From Pseudomonas sp. B21-056 (GTDB taxonomy: Bacteria > Pseudomonadota > Gammaproteobacteria > Pseudomonadales > Pseudomonadaceae): a stretch of DNA of 64,000 nucleotides. This document shows positions 54,548 through 62,781 of this stretch, piece by piece; position 1 is the stretch's first letter, and each line of letters begins with the position of its first letter. The stretch lies in NCBI RefSeq assembly GCF_026016325.1, contig NZ_CP087203.1, positions 4,402,001 to 4,466,000 on the forward strand. The letters run 5' to 3'. A program made the position numbers and the translations under genes. Under the pieces are notes generated by a model, which searched no databases, was not told the DNA's origin, and worked only from the letters and a program-made list of their open reading frames with translations.

Positions 54548-56363
54548 CCATGACGAACCACAAAGTCCCATCGAGAACCACGGCATCATCGGCGACATGC
54601 GCAGTGCCGCGCTGGTCAATGACCGGGGCAGCGTCGACTTTTTCTGCTGGCCGGAATTCGACAGCCCCTCGATCTTCTGTTCGCTGCTGGATACCCCGCA
54701 AGCGGGCATTTTCCAGCTCGCGCCCGACCTGCCGGACGCCCGGCGCCAGCAGATCTACCTGCCCGACACCAACGTACTGCAAACCCGCTGGCTGAGCGAT
54801 GGCGTGGTGGTGGAAATCACCGACCTGCTGCCCATCGGTGACACCGAGGATGACCTGCCGGTGCTGATGCGCAAGGTGCACATGGCGGTCGGCCACGCGA
54901 CGTTTCGCATGCGCTGCGCGGTACGCCATGACTACGCCCGGGCCGCCACCACTGCGCACCTGGAAGGCGCCCACGTCTGTTTCAAAGCGAAGGGACAACC
55001 GAGCCTGCGCCTGCGTTCAGACCAGGCCATGACCCTGGACGGCAACGCGGCGCTGGCCGGATTCACCTTGCAAGAAGGCCAGAGCGCGGAGTTCCTGTTG
55101 GGAGGCATCGACGATCCCAGGCTTCAGGATGATGTCAGCGCCATATGCCTGGAGCGAACCCTGGCGTTCTGGCGCGGCTGGATCGGCCAATCCAATTACC
55201 GCGGACGCTGGCGGGAAACGGTCAACCGCTCTGCCCTCGCGCTCAAATTGCTGACCTCGCGCAAACACGGCGCCATCCTCGCCGCCGCTACCTTCGGCCT
55301 GCCGGAAACCCGCGGCGGCGAGCGCAACTGGGATTATCGCTACACCTGGATCCGCGACGCCTCGTTCACCGTCTACGCATTCATGCGCCTGGGCTTCGTC
55401 GAAGAGGCCAACGCCTACATGCGCTGGATGCGCGGCCGGGTCAGCGATTGTCGCGGGCAACCGGTCAAACTCAACATCCTGTACGGCCTCGACGGCAGGC
55501 AGGCGTTGCCGGAAACCGAACTGCCGCACCTGAGCGGATTCGGCAATGCGCGACCGGTGCGCATCGGCAACCTGGCCTACGAGCAGGTGCAACTGGACAT
55601 CTTCGGCGAGTTGATGGACGCGGTGTATCTGGTCAACAAGTACGGCGAAGCCATTTCCCATCAGGGCTGGCAACACACTGTCGACGTGATCGACCAGGTG
55701 TGCGAAATCTGGCAAGACAAGGACGTGGGCATCTGGGAAATGCGCGGCGATAAACAGGATTTCCTGCATTCGCGCCTCATGTGCTGGGTGGCCGTCGACC
55801 GCGCCATCCGCCTCGCCGTCAAACGCTCCCTGCCCGCGCCGTTCACCCGCTGGGACGAAACCCGCCAGGCCATCTACAAAGACATATGGAGCCGTTTCTG
55901 GAACGACGAACGCCAGCATTTCGTCCAGCGCCTGGGCAGTACCGCCGTGGACGGCTCGATGTTGCTGATGCCGCTGGTGCGCTTCGTCAGTGCCCGGGAC
56001 CCGCGCTGGCTGTCCACCCTTGATGCCATCGAAAAGCACCTGGTGCGTGACGGCATGGTGTACCGCTACCGCAACGACGATGACCCGATCGACGGCCTCA
56101 ACGGCACCGAAGGTTCATTCGTCGCCTGCTCGTTCTGGTACGTTGAATGCCTGGCCCGCGCCGGCCGCGTGGAAAAAGCCCAACTGGAGTTCGAACAACT
56201 GCTGCGCTATGCCAACCCGCTGGGGTTATACGCCGAGGAGTTCGACGGCCACGGTTATCATCTGGGCAACACGCCACAGGCCTTGAGCCATCTGGCACTG
56301 ATCAGCGCGGCGAGTTTCCTGGATCGCAAGTTGAGTGGGGAGAAGAATAGTTGGCAGCCTTAA
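54540..56363 (+). CDS. Glycoside hydrolase family 15 protein (trehalase/glucoamylase-like)
   Basis: A 607-residue protein with an N-terminal GH15-type domain (IENHGIIGDMRSAALVNDRGSVDFFCWPEFDSPS) and a C-terminal (alpha/alpha)6 barrel (about 220-590). The catalytic segments ERNWDYRYTWIRDASFTVYAF and GIWEMRGDKQDFLHSRLMCW (general acid Glu near 400) and CSFWYVECLARAGR and EEFDGHGYHLGNTPQALSHLALI are all present. The ATG overlaps the SDR gene by 8 bases. Related proteins hydrolyse trehalose or alpha-glucosides. No signal peptide is seen, so it is probably cytoplasmic. Confidence 0.92.
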   Translation: MADHDEPQSPIENHGIIGDMRSAALVNDRGSVDFFCWPEFDSPSIFCSLLDTPQAGIFQLAPDLPDARRQQIYLPDTNVLQTRWLSDGVVVEITDLLPIGDTEDDLPVLMRKVHMAVGHATFRMRCAVRHDYARAATTAHLEGAHVCFKAKGQPSLRLRSDQAMTLDGNAALAGFTLQEGQSAEFLLGGIDDPRLQDDVSAICLERTLAFWRGWIGQSNYRGRWRETVNRSALALKLLTSRKHGAILAAATFGLPETRGGERNWDYRYTWIRDASFTVYAFMRLGFVEEANAYMRWMRGRVSDCRGQPVKLNILYGLDGRQALPETELPHLSGFGNARPVRIGNLAYEQVQLDIFGELMDAVYLVNKYGEAISHQGWQHTVDVIDQVCEIWQDKDVGIWEMRGDKQDFLHSRLMCWVAVDRAIRLAVKRSLPAPFTRWDETRQAIYKDIWSRFWNDERQHFVQRLGSTAVDGSMLLMPLVRFVSARDPRWLSTLDAIEKHLVRDGMVYRYRNDDDPIDGLNGTEGSFVACSFWYVECLARAGRVEKAQLEFEQLLRYANPLGLYAEEFDGHGYHLGNTPQALSHLALISAASFLDRKLSGEKNSWQP

Positions 56364-56398
56364 CCCGGGCTGGCGTCATTCTCGAGTGAACACCTCCC

Positions 56399-56428
56399 TG
56401 TGGCGAGGGGATTTATCCCCTCGCCACA
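56399..56428. repeat. Half REP hairpin of the GTGGCGAGGGG family
   Basis: Perfect 12-base inverted repeat TGTGGCGAGGGG/CCCCTCGCCACA around a short ATTT-AT centre. The two ends of a REPIN without its spacer. It lies between the GH15 gene and the convergent small gene and may also terminate transcription. Confidence 0.85.
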
Positions 56429-56439
56429 GAAGCGATATG

Positions 56440-56799
56440 TCAGGCCACCGGCTCGATGTCATCCAGCGCACGATTGGCCAGCAACGTACCCAACTCAATC
56501 AACTGCTGGATCCCCAACGCAACATGTCGCCGGGAACCCTCCAGCTCGAACGCCAGGTCACTGACCATCGCATTGACCGACGCCAGGGTTTCGCTGAGGC
56601 TGGTCAGCACCGATTCGGTATTAATGCCCGGAACCACCGAAAAGACTTGGCCATCGTAAGTGTCGGATTTGGCTGTGGTGGTTGGAGACAGATGCACGCT
56701 CAGCGCCCGATCGGCGGCTTCGCGGAGTTTTCTTGAGTCGAGGGAGGTGTAGGCAGAAAGGTTTTCGGCGCTGGGAGGGTTGGGGGTGATCTTGACCAT
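56440..56799 (-). CDS. DUF6124-like small protein
   Basis: A 119-residue acidic protein, MVKITPNPPSAENLSAYTSLDSRKLREAADRALSVH, with C-terminal helix ALGIQQLIELGTLLANRALDDIEP. The N-terminal pattern (MxKxTPNPP, Leu-Arg-Glu-Ala-Ala-Asp-Arg-Ala) is that of small proteins found in many copies in Pseudomonas (DUF6124). Function unknown. The start at 56799 was chosen over a longer open frame because the short form is typical of the family. Confidence 0.82.
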   Translation of the reverse strand: MVKITPNPPSAENLSAYTSLDSRKLREAADRALSVHLSPTTTAKSDTYDGQVFSVVPGINTESVLTSLSETLASVNAMVSDLAFELEGSRRHVALGIQQLIELGTLLANRALDDIEPVA

Positions 56800-57106
56800 G
56801 ATGAAACTCCATTCGAATGTGGAGTTCGCCATTTCCGCGACCAAGCAGAGGGTGGCGAACTGTACGCAGGTTGGTCGACCAGGGAATGGAAACCCGGCAG
56901 GGCCCGGAGCCCTCCCACGCACAGCCAGCCATAAAGCAGACAGCCGCTTGCGCGGCACCGTGCGCCATTCTAAACCCGGACGACCAAGCCCGGTCGCTGA
57001 TTTTTGCAGCGACCGGCAAAGCCTATCCCCACCACTTCCTAACCGACAACCGCCACGACTCGTCAGAAAATTCCTGTTCACCAATTTTTCTGTAGGAACA
57101 CACACC
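56800..57106. other. Intergenic region with no gene seen
   Basis: A region without a convincing gene. Long open frames on both strands show no family match and lack ribosome-binding sites. It precedes the REP element at 57107 and the small ORF at 57366, and probably holds the promoter of the DUF6124-like gene. Confidence 0.4.
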
Positions 57107-57233
57107 TGTGGCGAGGGAGCTTGCTCCCGCTCGGCTGCGCAGCAGTCGCAAAATCTTCCAGCCTCCGAAAAATCAGGATCTGATAAGGGGGTCGCTTCGC
57201 AACCCAGCGGGACCAAGCTCCCTCGCCACAGAA
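57107..57233. repeat. REPIN of a variant GTGGCGAGGGAGCTTGCTCCC family
   Basis: CCTGTGGCGAGGGAGCTTGC TCCCGCTCGGCTGCG on the left and GGTCGCTTCGCAACCCAGCG GGACCAAGCTCCCTCGCCACA on the right. The ends carry GAGCTTGCTC rather than GATTTATCCCC. Compare 13440-13566. Confidence 0.85.
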
Positions 57234-57365
57234 AGCATCAGGGGCATTCGGCCCATTCATCGTCATGGGTCCTTTCAGGTTGCCAGTCCCCCAAACCCCT
57301 CCTAAGATCGATGCTCTCACGGGTGCAGCGGAGCTGCCCGATAAAACCCGACTCAAGGACCAGGC

Positions 57366-57743
57366 ATGACCTACGTGAAACGCACCATCGACACCCCGCC
57401 CCGTACCGGCCTGACCCGGGAAGACCTCTGGGAAGGCCAGGACAAGGGCTTGATCAAATGCTGGGAAATCGGCCGCGACCGGGCCACGAAATTTCCGGAA
57501 CTGGCGCAACGTTGCCAGGCCGGTGAGTTGCCGGTGCTGGGCTGGAAAGGCGGGGTCAGCCGCAGCCTGAAGAAAAACGAAAAATTCGGCTGCCTCAAAT
57601 ACCTCGCCCAATGGCAGGGCCTGCGGGGTGAAGACCTGGACATCGACTTGTCCCAGGAACGCACGCTGACCTGCACCAGCACGAAGATGATCGTGACCTT
57701 CACGCCGGATCGGGCCAAATACGTGAATCAGGAACCCGCCTGA
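57366..57743 (+). CDS. Conserved-looking hypothetical protein
   Basis: A 125-residue hydrophilic protein, MTYVKRTIDTPPRTGLTREDLWEGQDKGLIKCW..., with Trp-rich segments (WEGQDKGLIKCWEIG, VLGWKGGVSRSLKKN) and C-terminal TKMIVTFTPDRAKYV. The start is preceded by a weak AAGGA-type site. No domain recognised. It is followed 28 bases on by an alpha/beta hydrolase gene on the same strand, perhaps in one operon. Confidence 0.6.
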   Translation: MTYVKRTIDTPPRTGLTREDLWEGQDKGLIKCWEIGRDRATKFPELAQRCQAGELPVLGWKGGVSRSLKKNEKFGCLKYLAQWQGLRGEDLDIDLSQERTLTCTSTKMIVTFTPDRAKYVNQEPA

Positions 57744-57771
57744 ACGCAACCGGGCGCCGCCGGAGGCCGAC

Positions 57772-58674
57772 ATGAATCAGGATCCCAGGATCAGTTTCGC
57801 GGTAACACCGCTGTTGCGCATCGCCTACGAAGAACACGGTCCCGCTGGCGGCGACCCGGTCATCCTGCTGCACGGTTTTCCTTACGATCCCAGGGCGTTC
57901 GATGACGTCGCACCGGTCCTGGCCCAACACGGCTACCGGGTCATCGTGCCCTACCTGCGCGGCTATGGCCCGACCCGGTTCAACAACCCGGCGATCCTGC
58001 GTTCCGGCCAGCAAGCAGCACTGGCCCAGGACCTGTTGGACTTGATGCACGCACTCAACATCCCCCAGGCAGCGTTATGTGGCTATGACTGGGGTGGCCG
58101 GGCGGCGTGCATCGTGGCGGCATTGTGGCCCGAGCGCGTTCGCTGCCTGGTCACCGGCGATGGCTACAACCTGCAGGATATTCCTCGCTCAACCCAACCG
58201 CTGGACCCGGATACGGAGCATCGGCTGTGGTATCAGTATTATTTCCACACGACCCGCGGCGTGGAAGGCCTGACGCAGAACCGGCGTGAGCTGTGTGAAT
58301 TGCTCTGGCGCCTGTGGTCGCCGACCTGGAAGCGTGGCACGGAGCTGTTTTCGCTGACCGCACCATCTTTTGAAAACCCCGACTTCGTCGACGTGGTGAT
58401 TCACTCCTACCGCCATCGATTCATGTACGCACCGGGAGATCCGACCCTTGAATGGATGGAAGAACAGCTCACGGCGCAACCCGGCATCAGCGTGCCCAGC
58501 ATTTCCCTGTGCGGTGCCGACGACGGCGTGGGGCCAGCACCTGAACACGACGAAGATGCCAGGCATTTCAGTGGTTTCTACGAGCGCCGGGTGCTGAGCG
58601 GTGTTGGTCACAATATTCCCCAGGAAGCCCCCGAGGCTACGATCAAAGCCCTGTTGGATCTGCTTGAAGGCTGA
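57772..58674 (+). CDS. Alpha/beta hydrolase, epoxide hydrolase/dehalogenase-like
   Basis: A 300-residue alpha/beta hydrolase with LLHGFPYDPRAFDDVAP (near 32-48, oxyanion loop), nucleophile elbow CGYDWGGRAACI (Asp near 105), acid in GADDGVGP (near 245) and His in VGHNIPQEAPE (near 285). The Asp nucleophile and the two flanking Gly are those of epoxide hydrolases and haloalkane dehalogenases. The last 32 bases overlap the convergent GlxA-type regulator gene. Substrate unknown. Confidence 0.87.
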   Translation: MNQDPRISFAVTPLLRIAYEEHGPAGGDPVILLHGFPYDPRAFDDVAPVLAQHGYRVIVPYLRGYGPTRFNNPAILRSGQQAALAQDLLDLMHALNIPQAALCGYDWGGRAACIVAALWPERVRCLVTGDGYNLQDIPRSTQPLDPDTEHRLWYQYYFHTTRGVEGLTQNRRELCELLWRLWSPTWKRGTELFSLTAPSFENPDFVDVVIHSYRHRFMYAPGDPTLEWMEEQLTAQPGISVPSISLCGADDGVGPAPEHDEDARHFSGFYERRVLSGVGHNIPQEAPEATIKALLDLLEG

Positions 58675-59635
58675 CAGCGAAGCGCTCGCGATACGCCTGG
58701 GGCGTCACCCCCATGGCCCGCAGGAAACTGCGGCGCAGGGTTTCTTCACTGCCGAAGCCGCATTGCACCGCGACCCGCTTGATCGGCACCCCGGTGTCGG
58801 ACAACAGGCGGCGGGCGGTTTCCACGCGAATCAATTCCACCGCCCGCGCCGGCGTCTGGCCGGTTTCGGTACGGTAATGGCGGACAAAGCTGCGTTCGCT
58901 CATGCCCGCCTGGGCGGCCAGGTTGGGCAGGCCCAGGTCCTGGGTGAGGTTTTCGGCGATCCAGGCGTGCAGGTCATCAAAACGGCTGCCCTGGTTCTGC
59001 AGCGACAAGGTCACGCTGAACTGTGATTGCCCGCCCGGTCGCTTGAGGAACACCACCAGTTGCCGGGCGACTTCCAGGGCCACGGCGCGGCCCAGGTCGT
59101 CTTCCACCAGCGCCAGGGCCAGGTCGATGCCCGCCGTGACTCCGGCCGAGGTCCAGACCGGGCCATCGTTGATGAAAATCGGATTGGGTTCGACCCGCAA
59201 CTGGGGATGCTGCTCGGCCAGTTGCTCACAACGGGTCCAGTGCGTAACCACCCGGCGCCCGTCCAGCCAACCGCTGGCGGCCAGCAGGAATGCCCCGGTG
59301 CACACCGAGGCCACTCGCCGTGAACGCTCGCCATGGTCCTTGACCCAGGCCACCAGCGCCGGGTCCTTCGCCGCCTCGTACACCCCCCAACCGCCAGCGA
59401 TCAGCAAGGTGTCGCTGCCTTCGGTCGGCAACGGCTCGGCCATCAGCGCCAACCCTGCCGAAGACACCACCGCACCACCACCGGCGGCGATCACCGTCGG
59501 TGCATACGGCAACGGCAGACCTCGCTGGCGGGCCATATCATTGGCCGAGGCAAACACCTGCAGAGGCCCGGTGACATCGAGCAGTTGCACATTGGCGAAG
59601 GCCAGTACATGAACGGTTTTCGGTGGGTTTGGCAT
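58643..59635 (-). CDS. GlxA-type AraC-family regulator with DJ-1/PfpI domain
   Basis: A 330-residue transcription factor with an N-terminal DJ-1/PfpI-like domain (about 5-180, VHVLAFANVQLLDVTGPLQVFASAND, SVCTGAFLLAASGWLDGRRVVTHW) and a C-terminal AraC helix-turn-helix pair (about 225-325, LPNLAAQAGMSERSFVRHYRTETGQTPAR and RVAVQCGFGSEETLRRSFLRAMG). It is divergent from the isonitrile hydratase gene with 97 bases between. The shared DJ-1 ancestry and position make it the likely regulator of that gene and of itself. Confidence 0.92.
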   Translation of the reverse strand: MPNPPKTVHVLAFANVQLLDVTGPLQVFASANDMARQRGLPLPYAPTVIAAGGGAVVSSAGLALMAEPLPTEGSDTLLIAGGWGVYEAAKDPALVAWVKDHGERSRRVASVCTGAFLLAASGWLDGRRVVTHWTRCEQLAEQHPQLRVEPNPIFINDGPVWTSAGVTAGIDLALALVEDDLGRAVALEVARQLVVFLKRPGGQSQFSVTLSLQNQGSRFDDLHAWIAENLTQDLGLPNLAAQAGMSERSFVRHYRTETGQTPARAVELIRVETARRLLSDTGVPIKRVAVQCGFGSEETLRRSFLRAMGVTPQAYRERFAVSLQADPTGL

Positions 59636-59673
59636 ATTGGCGTAATTCGTGGGCTTATTGGCGTATACGCCAA
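59635..59673. promoter_or_regulatory. Candidate operator: two TATTGGCGTA direct repeats 21 bases apart, second in a perfect palindrome
   Basis: TATTGGCGTA occurs at 59635-59644 and again at 59656-59665, 21 bases apart (two helical turns). The second is part of the perfect 16-base palindrome TTGGCGTATACGCCAA (59658-59673). It lies in the divergent gap, directly beside the start codon of the regulator, as expected for an AraC-type binding site. Confidence 0.7.
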
Positions 59674-59732
59674 AGCCTACGGACCTACAGTAGAACCGTC
59701 CACCCCCCGGGCATTATCCAAAGGAGAGCGTC

Positions 59733-60422
59733 ATGACATTGCAGATCGGTTTGCTGTTATTTCCCCAGGTCCAGCAGTTGGACCTCACCGGCCCCTATGA
59801 CGTGCTGGCCTCATTGCCAGACGTGAAGGTGCACCTGATCTGGAAAGACCTGGCTCCGGTCACCGCCAGCACCGGACTGGTGCTGTTGCCCACCACGACG
59901 TTCGAGGATTGTCCGAAACTCGACGTGATCTGCATCCCCGGTGGCACCGGCGTCGGGCCATTGATGGAAGACCCACTGACCCTGGCGTTCATTCAGCAAC
60001 AAGCGGCGCACGCGCAATACGTCACGTCGGTGTGCACCGGTGCGCTGGTACTCGGTGCGGCCGGCCTGCTGCGAGGCAAACGCGCCACCACCCATTGGGC
60101 TTATCACAGCCTGCTGCAGACGCTCGGCGCGACGCCGATCAAGGACCGCGTAGTGCGTGATGGCAACCTGCTCACCGGTGGCGGCATCACGGCAGGGATC
60201 GATTTTGCCTTGACCCTGGCGGCCGAGCTGTTCGACCAGGACACCGCCGAGCTGGTCCAACTGCAACTCGAATACGCCCCTGCCCCGCCGTTCACCTCCG
60301 GCAGCCCTGACACCGCCCCCACACGCGTATTGGAGGAAGCCCAGCGGCGCTCGGCGGAATCGTTCCGGGTGCGTTCGCAGATCACCCAACGCGCTGCCGC
60401 GCGGTTGGAAATCCCTGCCTAG
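59733..60422 (+). CDS. inhA: Isonitrile hydratase (DJ-1/PfpI family)
   Basis: A 229-residue DJ-1/PfpI-type enzyme. MTLQIGLLLFPQVQQLDLTGPYDVLASLPDV, DVICIPGGTGVGPLMED and TSVCTGALVLGAAGLL with the nucleophilic Cys (near 100), and GNLLTGGGITAGIDFAL. It matches P. putida isonitrile hydratase in length and motifs; that enzyme hydrates isonitriles to N-formamides. AAGGAGAGCG lies before the ATG. Divergent from the GlxA-type regulator. Confidence 0.85.
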   Translation: MTLQIGLLLFPQVQQLDLTGPYDVLASLPDVKVHLIWKDLAPVTASTGLVLLPTTTFEDCPKLDVICIPGGTGVGPLMEDPLTLAFIQQQAAHAQYVTSVCTGALVLGAAGLLRGKRATTHWAYHSLLQTLGATPIKDRVVRDGNLLTGGGITAGIDFALTLAAELFDQDTAELVQLQLEYAPAPPFTSGSPDTAPTRVLEEAQRRSAESFRVRSQITQRAAARLEIPA

Positions 60423-60430
60423 TGGCCTGT

Positions 60431-60454
60431 GGCGAGCGGATCAGTCCGCTCGCC
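60431..60454. repeat. REP-like hairpin after inhA
   Basis: Perfect 10-base stem GGCGAGCGGA/TCCGCTCGCC with a TCAG loop, between the convergent inhA and SDR genes. It resembles the short GTGGCGAGG hairpins but has no T run, so it is weak as a terminator. Confidence 0.6.
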
Positions 60455-60470
60455 GTTCGGTCGTTCCACA

Positions 60471-61208
60471 TCAGTACGGGCTGGCCGTCGGCCGCACCAC
60501 CAGTTCGCTGACGTCCACATCCGCCGGTTGTTCGATGGCGTAGGCAATCGCCCGGGCAATCGCCTCGGCGGGAATCGAGATTCTGCGGAACTCGCGCATT
60601 TCGGCGCGGCCACCCTCATCGGAAATGCTCTCAGCCAGTTCCGATTCGGTCACGCCGGGGGAAATCACCGTCACCCGCACATCACCCCCAACCTCCTGGC
60701 GCAAGCCTTCGGAAATGGCCCGCACCGCATATTTAGTGGCGCAATACACAGCGGCGGTAGGGCTGACGGCGTAGGCACCAATGGAAGCGATGTTGATGAA
60801 CTGGCCGCTACGCTGACGTTGCATCAATGGCAGCCCAGCCGCAATGCCGTGGAGCACACCACGGATGTTGACGTCGATCATCCGATCCCACTCATCGACC
60901 TTCAGCGCCTCGAGTTTGGAGAGCGGCATGACGCCGGCGTTGTTGATAATCACATCCACCTTGCCGAAACGTTCGACGGCGAAGTCGATCAGATTCTGGA
61001 CATCGTCGCGCCGGGTCACGTCCACGGCCCTGCAGATAGCCCGTTGACCGGCGGCCTCGAGTTCCTGGACCAGCGCTTGCAGACGATCGACGCGCCGGGC
61101 GCCGAGTACTACGCGGGCACCGCGGGCGGCCAGCAGACGTGCTGCCGCTTCACCAATCCCGCTACTGGCACCGGTAATCACGACTACTTTGTTCTGGATA
61201 TCGGACAT
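60471..61208 (-). CDS. SDR-family oxidoreductase
   Basis: A 245-residue SDR: VVVITGASSGIGEAAARLLAARGARVVLGARR, DVTRRDD, INNAGVMPLSKLE, catalytic Ser in INIASIGAYAVSPTAAVYCATK (YxxxK: YCATK), VISPGVTESELAESI. The ATG at 61208 gives the normal family start MSDIQNKVVVITGASSGIG. Substrate unknown. Divergent from an AraC regulator which is likely its activator. Confidence 0.9.
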   Translation of the reverse strand: MSDIQNKVVVITGASSGIGEAAARLLAARGARVVLGARRVDRLQALVQELEAAGQRAICRAVDVTRRDDVQNLIDFAVERFGKVDVIINNAGVMPLSKLEALKVDEWDRMIDVNIRGVLHGIAAGLPLMQRQRSGQFINIASIGAYAVSPTAAVYCATKYAVRAISEGLRQEVGGDVRVTVISPGVTESELAESISDEGGRAEMREFRRISIPAEAIARAIAYAIEQPADVDVSELVVRPTASPY

Positions 61209-61297
61209 GATGGTTTCCTCGTCTGGGTGTGTTCGCCCCCGGAGGGAGCGTTCTGACAGGTCCAGATTAGGGAGGCAGCCGATGGCAGGGTTAGCCG

Positions 61298-61324
61298 GAT
61301 CCTCCTGCGCGCTTGCACGATCCT
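61298..61324. promoter_or_regulatory. Candidate AraC-type operator: GATCCT direct repeat
   Basis: GATCCTNNNGC occurs at 61298-61308 and 61319-61329, 21 bases apart, in the divergent region between the SDR and AraC genes. Spacing by 21 bases is usual for AraC-type binding. Confidence 0.42.
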
Positions 61325-61402
61325 GTAGCAAACCAGGCGACTCTGGCAGCCGGCCGTGCAATCAGTTTTACTAACGCGGTCTAACCAGGGAGATAGATCG
61401 GC

Positions 61403-62350
61403 ATGTCGGTATCCACGTCCATACAGGTTGCGCCAGACGAGGACGTCAACCCGCGTCGCGCTGAACTGGCGGACCTGATGAAACGCTTCGCCCCGCAGAA
61501 TGGTATTCACCCCACCGCCATCAAGGCCCTGAGCCTGATTCGCAGCGACGAACTGAGCGACGCCCTGCACATCGTGCACAAGCCGGGCCTGTGCGTGATC
61601 ATCGAGGGGCGCAAGGAGGTTCGGCTCGCAGACGAATGCTACGTTTATGATCCACTCAACTATCTGGTGGTCTCTGTCTCGCTACCGTTGGCCGGCCAGG
61701 TAATCGAAGCCAGCCCCGAGCGCCCTTACCTGTGCATTCGCCTGGACATCGACCCGGCGCAGATCTGCAGACTGATTGCCGACGCCAGCCCCATTGCTGT
61801 ACCGCCTCGGAAGACCGGCCGCGGGCTGTTCCTGGACAGGATCGACACACCACTGCTCGATGCGATGTTGCGCTTGCTGCGGCTATTGGACAGCCCAGAC
61901 GATATCGCAGCCCTGGCGCCCCTCGCCCAGCAGGAGATTTTCTATCGGCTGCTGCGCGGCGCCCAAGGCCAGCGCTTGCATGAAATTGCCATCCCGGACA
62001 CCCAGGCCCATCGCATCAGTCGAGCTATCGAGTGGCTCAATACCCATTACGCCGAGCCGCTGAGCATCGACAACCTGGCACAGATGATCAATCTCAGCCC
62101 TTCGGCGCTTCATCATCGCTTCAAAGCCGTCACCGCCATGAGTCCGTTGCAGTATCAGAAGCAACTGCGCTTGCAAGAGGCCCGGCGGTTGCTGTTGGCG
62201 GAGAGTGGCGATGTTTCGTCGGTCGGCTACAAAATGGGGTATGAAAGCCCTTCACAGTTCAGCCGAGAGTACAGTCGCCTCTTCGGCGCTTCGCCAAGCA
62301 AGGATATCGCTCGCCTGCGTGCCCAGGCCTTGCAGACCGAAAGCTTTTGA
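61403..62350 (+). CDS. AraC-family transcriptional regulator
   Basis: A 315-residue regulator. N-terminal AraC_N-type ligand domain (about 35-190, HIVHKPGLCVIIEGRKEVRLADECYVYDPLNYLVV) and C-terminal AraC helix-turn-helix pair (about 210-305, LSIDNLAQMINLSPSALHHRFKAVTAMSPLQYQKQLRLQEARRLL and VSSVGYKMGYESPSQFSREYSRLFG). Divergent from an SDR gene, so a likely activator of it. It is followed by the tandem rsmX genes on the other strand. Confidence 0.93.
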   Translation: MSVSTSIQVAPDEDVNPRRAELADLMKRFAPQNGIHPTAIKALSLIRSDELSDALHIVHKPGLCVIIEGRKEVRLADECYVYDPLNYLVVSVSLPLAGQVIEASPERPYLCIRLDIDPAQICRLIADASPIAVPPRKTGRGLFLDRIDTPLLDAMLRLLRLLDSPDDIAALAPLAQQEIFYRLLRGAQGQRLHEIAIPDTQAHRISRAIEWLNTHYAEPLSIDNLAQMINLSPSALHHRFKAVTAMSPLQYQKQLRLQEARRLLLAESGDVSSVGYKMGYESPSQFSREYSRLFGASPSKDIARLRAQALQTESF

Positions 62351-62401
62351 TAGCGACCCGGAACGGGGTCGACGCATAGCCGTCGCACTTTTCTAAAGAC
62401 G

Positions 62402-62511
62402 AAAAAAACCCGCCGAAGCGGGTTTTTTGAGGACCAATTTGACTCCCTGTCCGGCATTCCTTGCCTGGTCCCATCATCCATGACCCCGAGCACTCCCTGT
62501 ACTCAGTGGAT
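62402..62511 (-). ncRNA. rsmX: RsmX-type small RNA, copy 1 (CsrA/RsmA-sequestering)
   Basis: No protein gene is convincing here. Read on the minus strand a TAATCT -10 box (62523-62518) predicts a start near 62511; a GCGGG-type terminator (CCCGC-TTCG-GCGGG with A and T tracts) ends near 62402, giving about 110 bases. The RNA holds six GGA motifs, several in hairpin loops: GAGTAC-AGGGA-GTGCTC, GGCA-AGGAA-TGCC, GAC-AGGGA-GTC. GGA-loop hairpins of this kind are bound by RsmA/CsrA and lift translational repression. Length and layout match RsmX. The element is repeated downstream as copy 2. Confidence 0.85.
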
Positions 62512-62567
62512 GGACACAGATTAAGCCCATCGATGGCGTGGAAAAAGACGAGAACACAGCGCCGACG

Positions 62568-62585
62568 TGTAAGCTTTTCGCTATA
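62568..62585 (-). promoter_or_regulatory. GacA upstream activating sequence of rsmX copy 1
   Basis: On the minus strand TATAGCGAAAAGCTTACA, with perfect right half CTTACA of the TGTAAG-N6-CTTACA GacA box and a partial left half. It lies 45 bases before the -10 box, the same distance as in copy 2. Confidence 0.72.
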
Positions 62586-62612
62586 CAGCGCTGCTGCCCT
62601 TTTTGACAGGCG

Positions 62613-62725
62613 AAAAAAAACCCGCCGAAGCGGGTTTTTCCAAGACCATCACGACTCCCTGTCGATAGCCATCCTTGCAAGGTCGATCGTCCCTGATCCT
62701 GAGCACTCCCTGTGCTTCAGTGGAT
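62613..62725 (-). ncRNA. rsmX: RsmX-type small RNA, copy 2
   Basis: Second tandem copy, about 113 bases, with -10 TAATCT (62737-62732), start near 62725 and terminator CCCGC-TTCG-GCGGG ending near 62613. GGA motifs in hairpins: AGCAC-AGGGA-GTGCT, CGAC-AGGGA-GTCG, plus AAGGATGG and CAGGGACG. The stem of the first hairpin uses C-G where copy 1 has T-G, a compensatory change that supports the RNA fold. The two copies share about half of their sequence outside the core motifs. Confidence 0.85.
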
Positions 62726-62781
62726 GAATACAGATTACGCCTCGGATCCAAAGCGCAATAGTCGACAAAGCAGCCATCGCG

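Noticed and set aside
62461..62727. Plus- and minus-strand short open frames in the rsmX region
   Set aside because: They cross terminators and -10 boxes, share no family, and the sequence is fully explained by the two sRNA genes.
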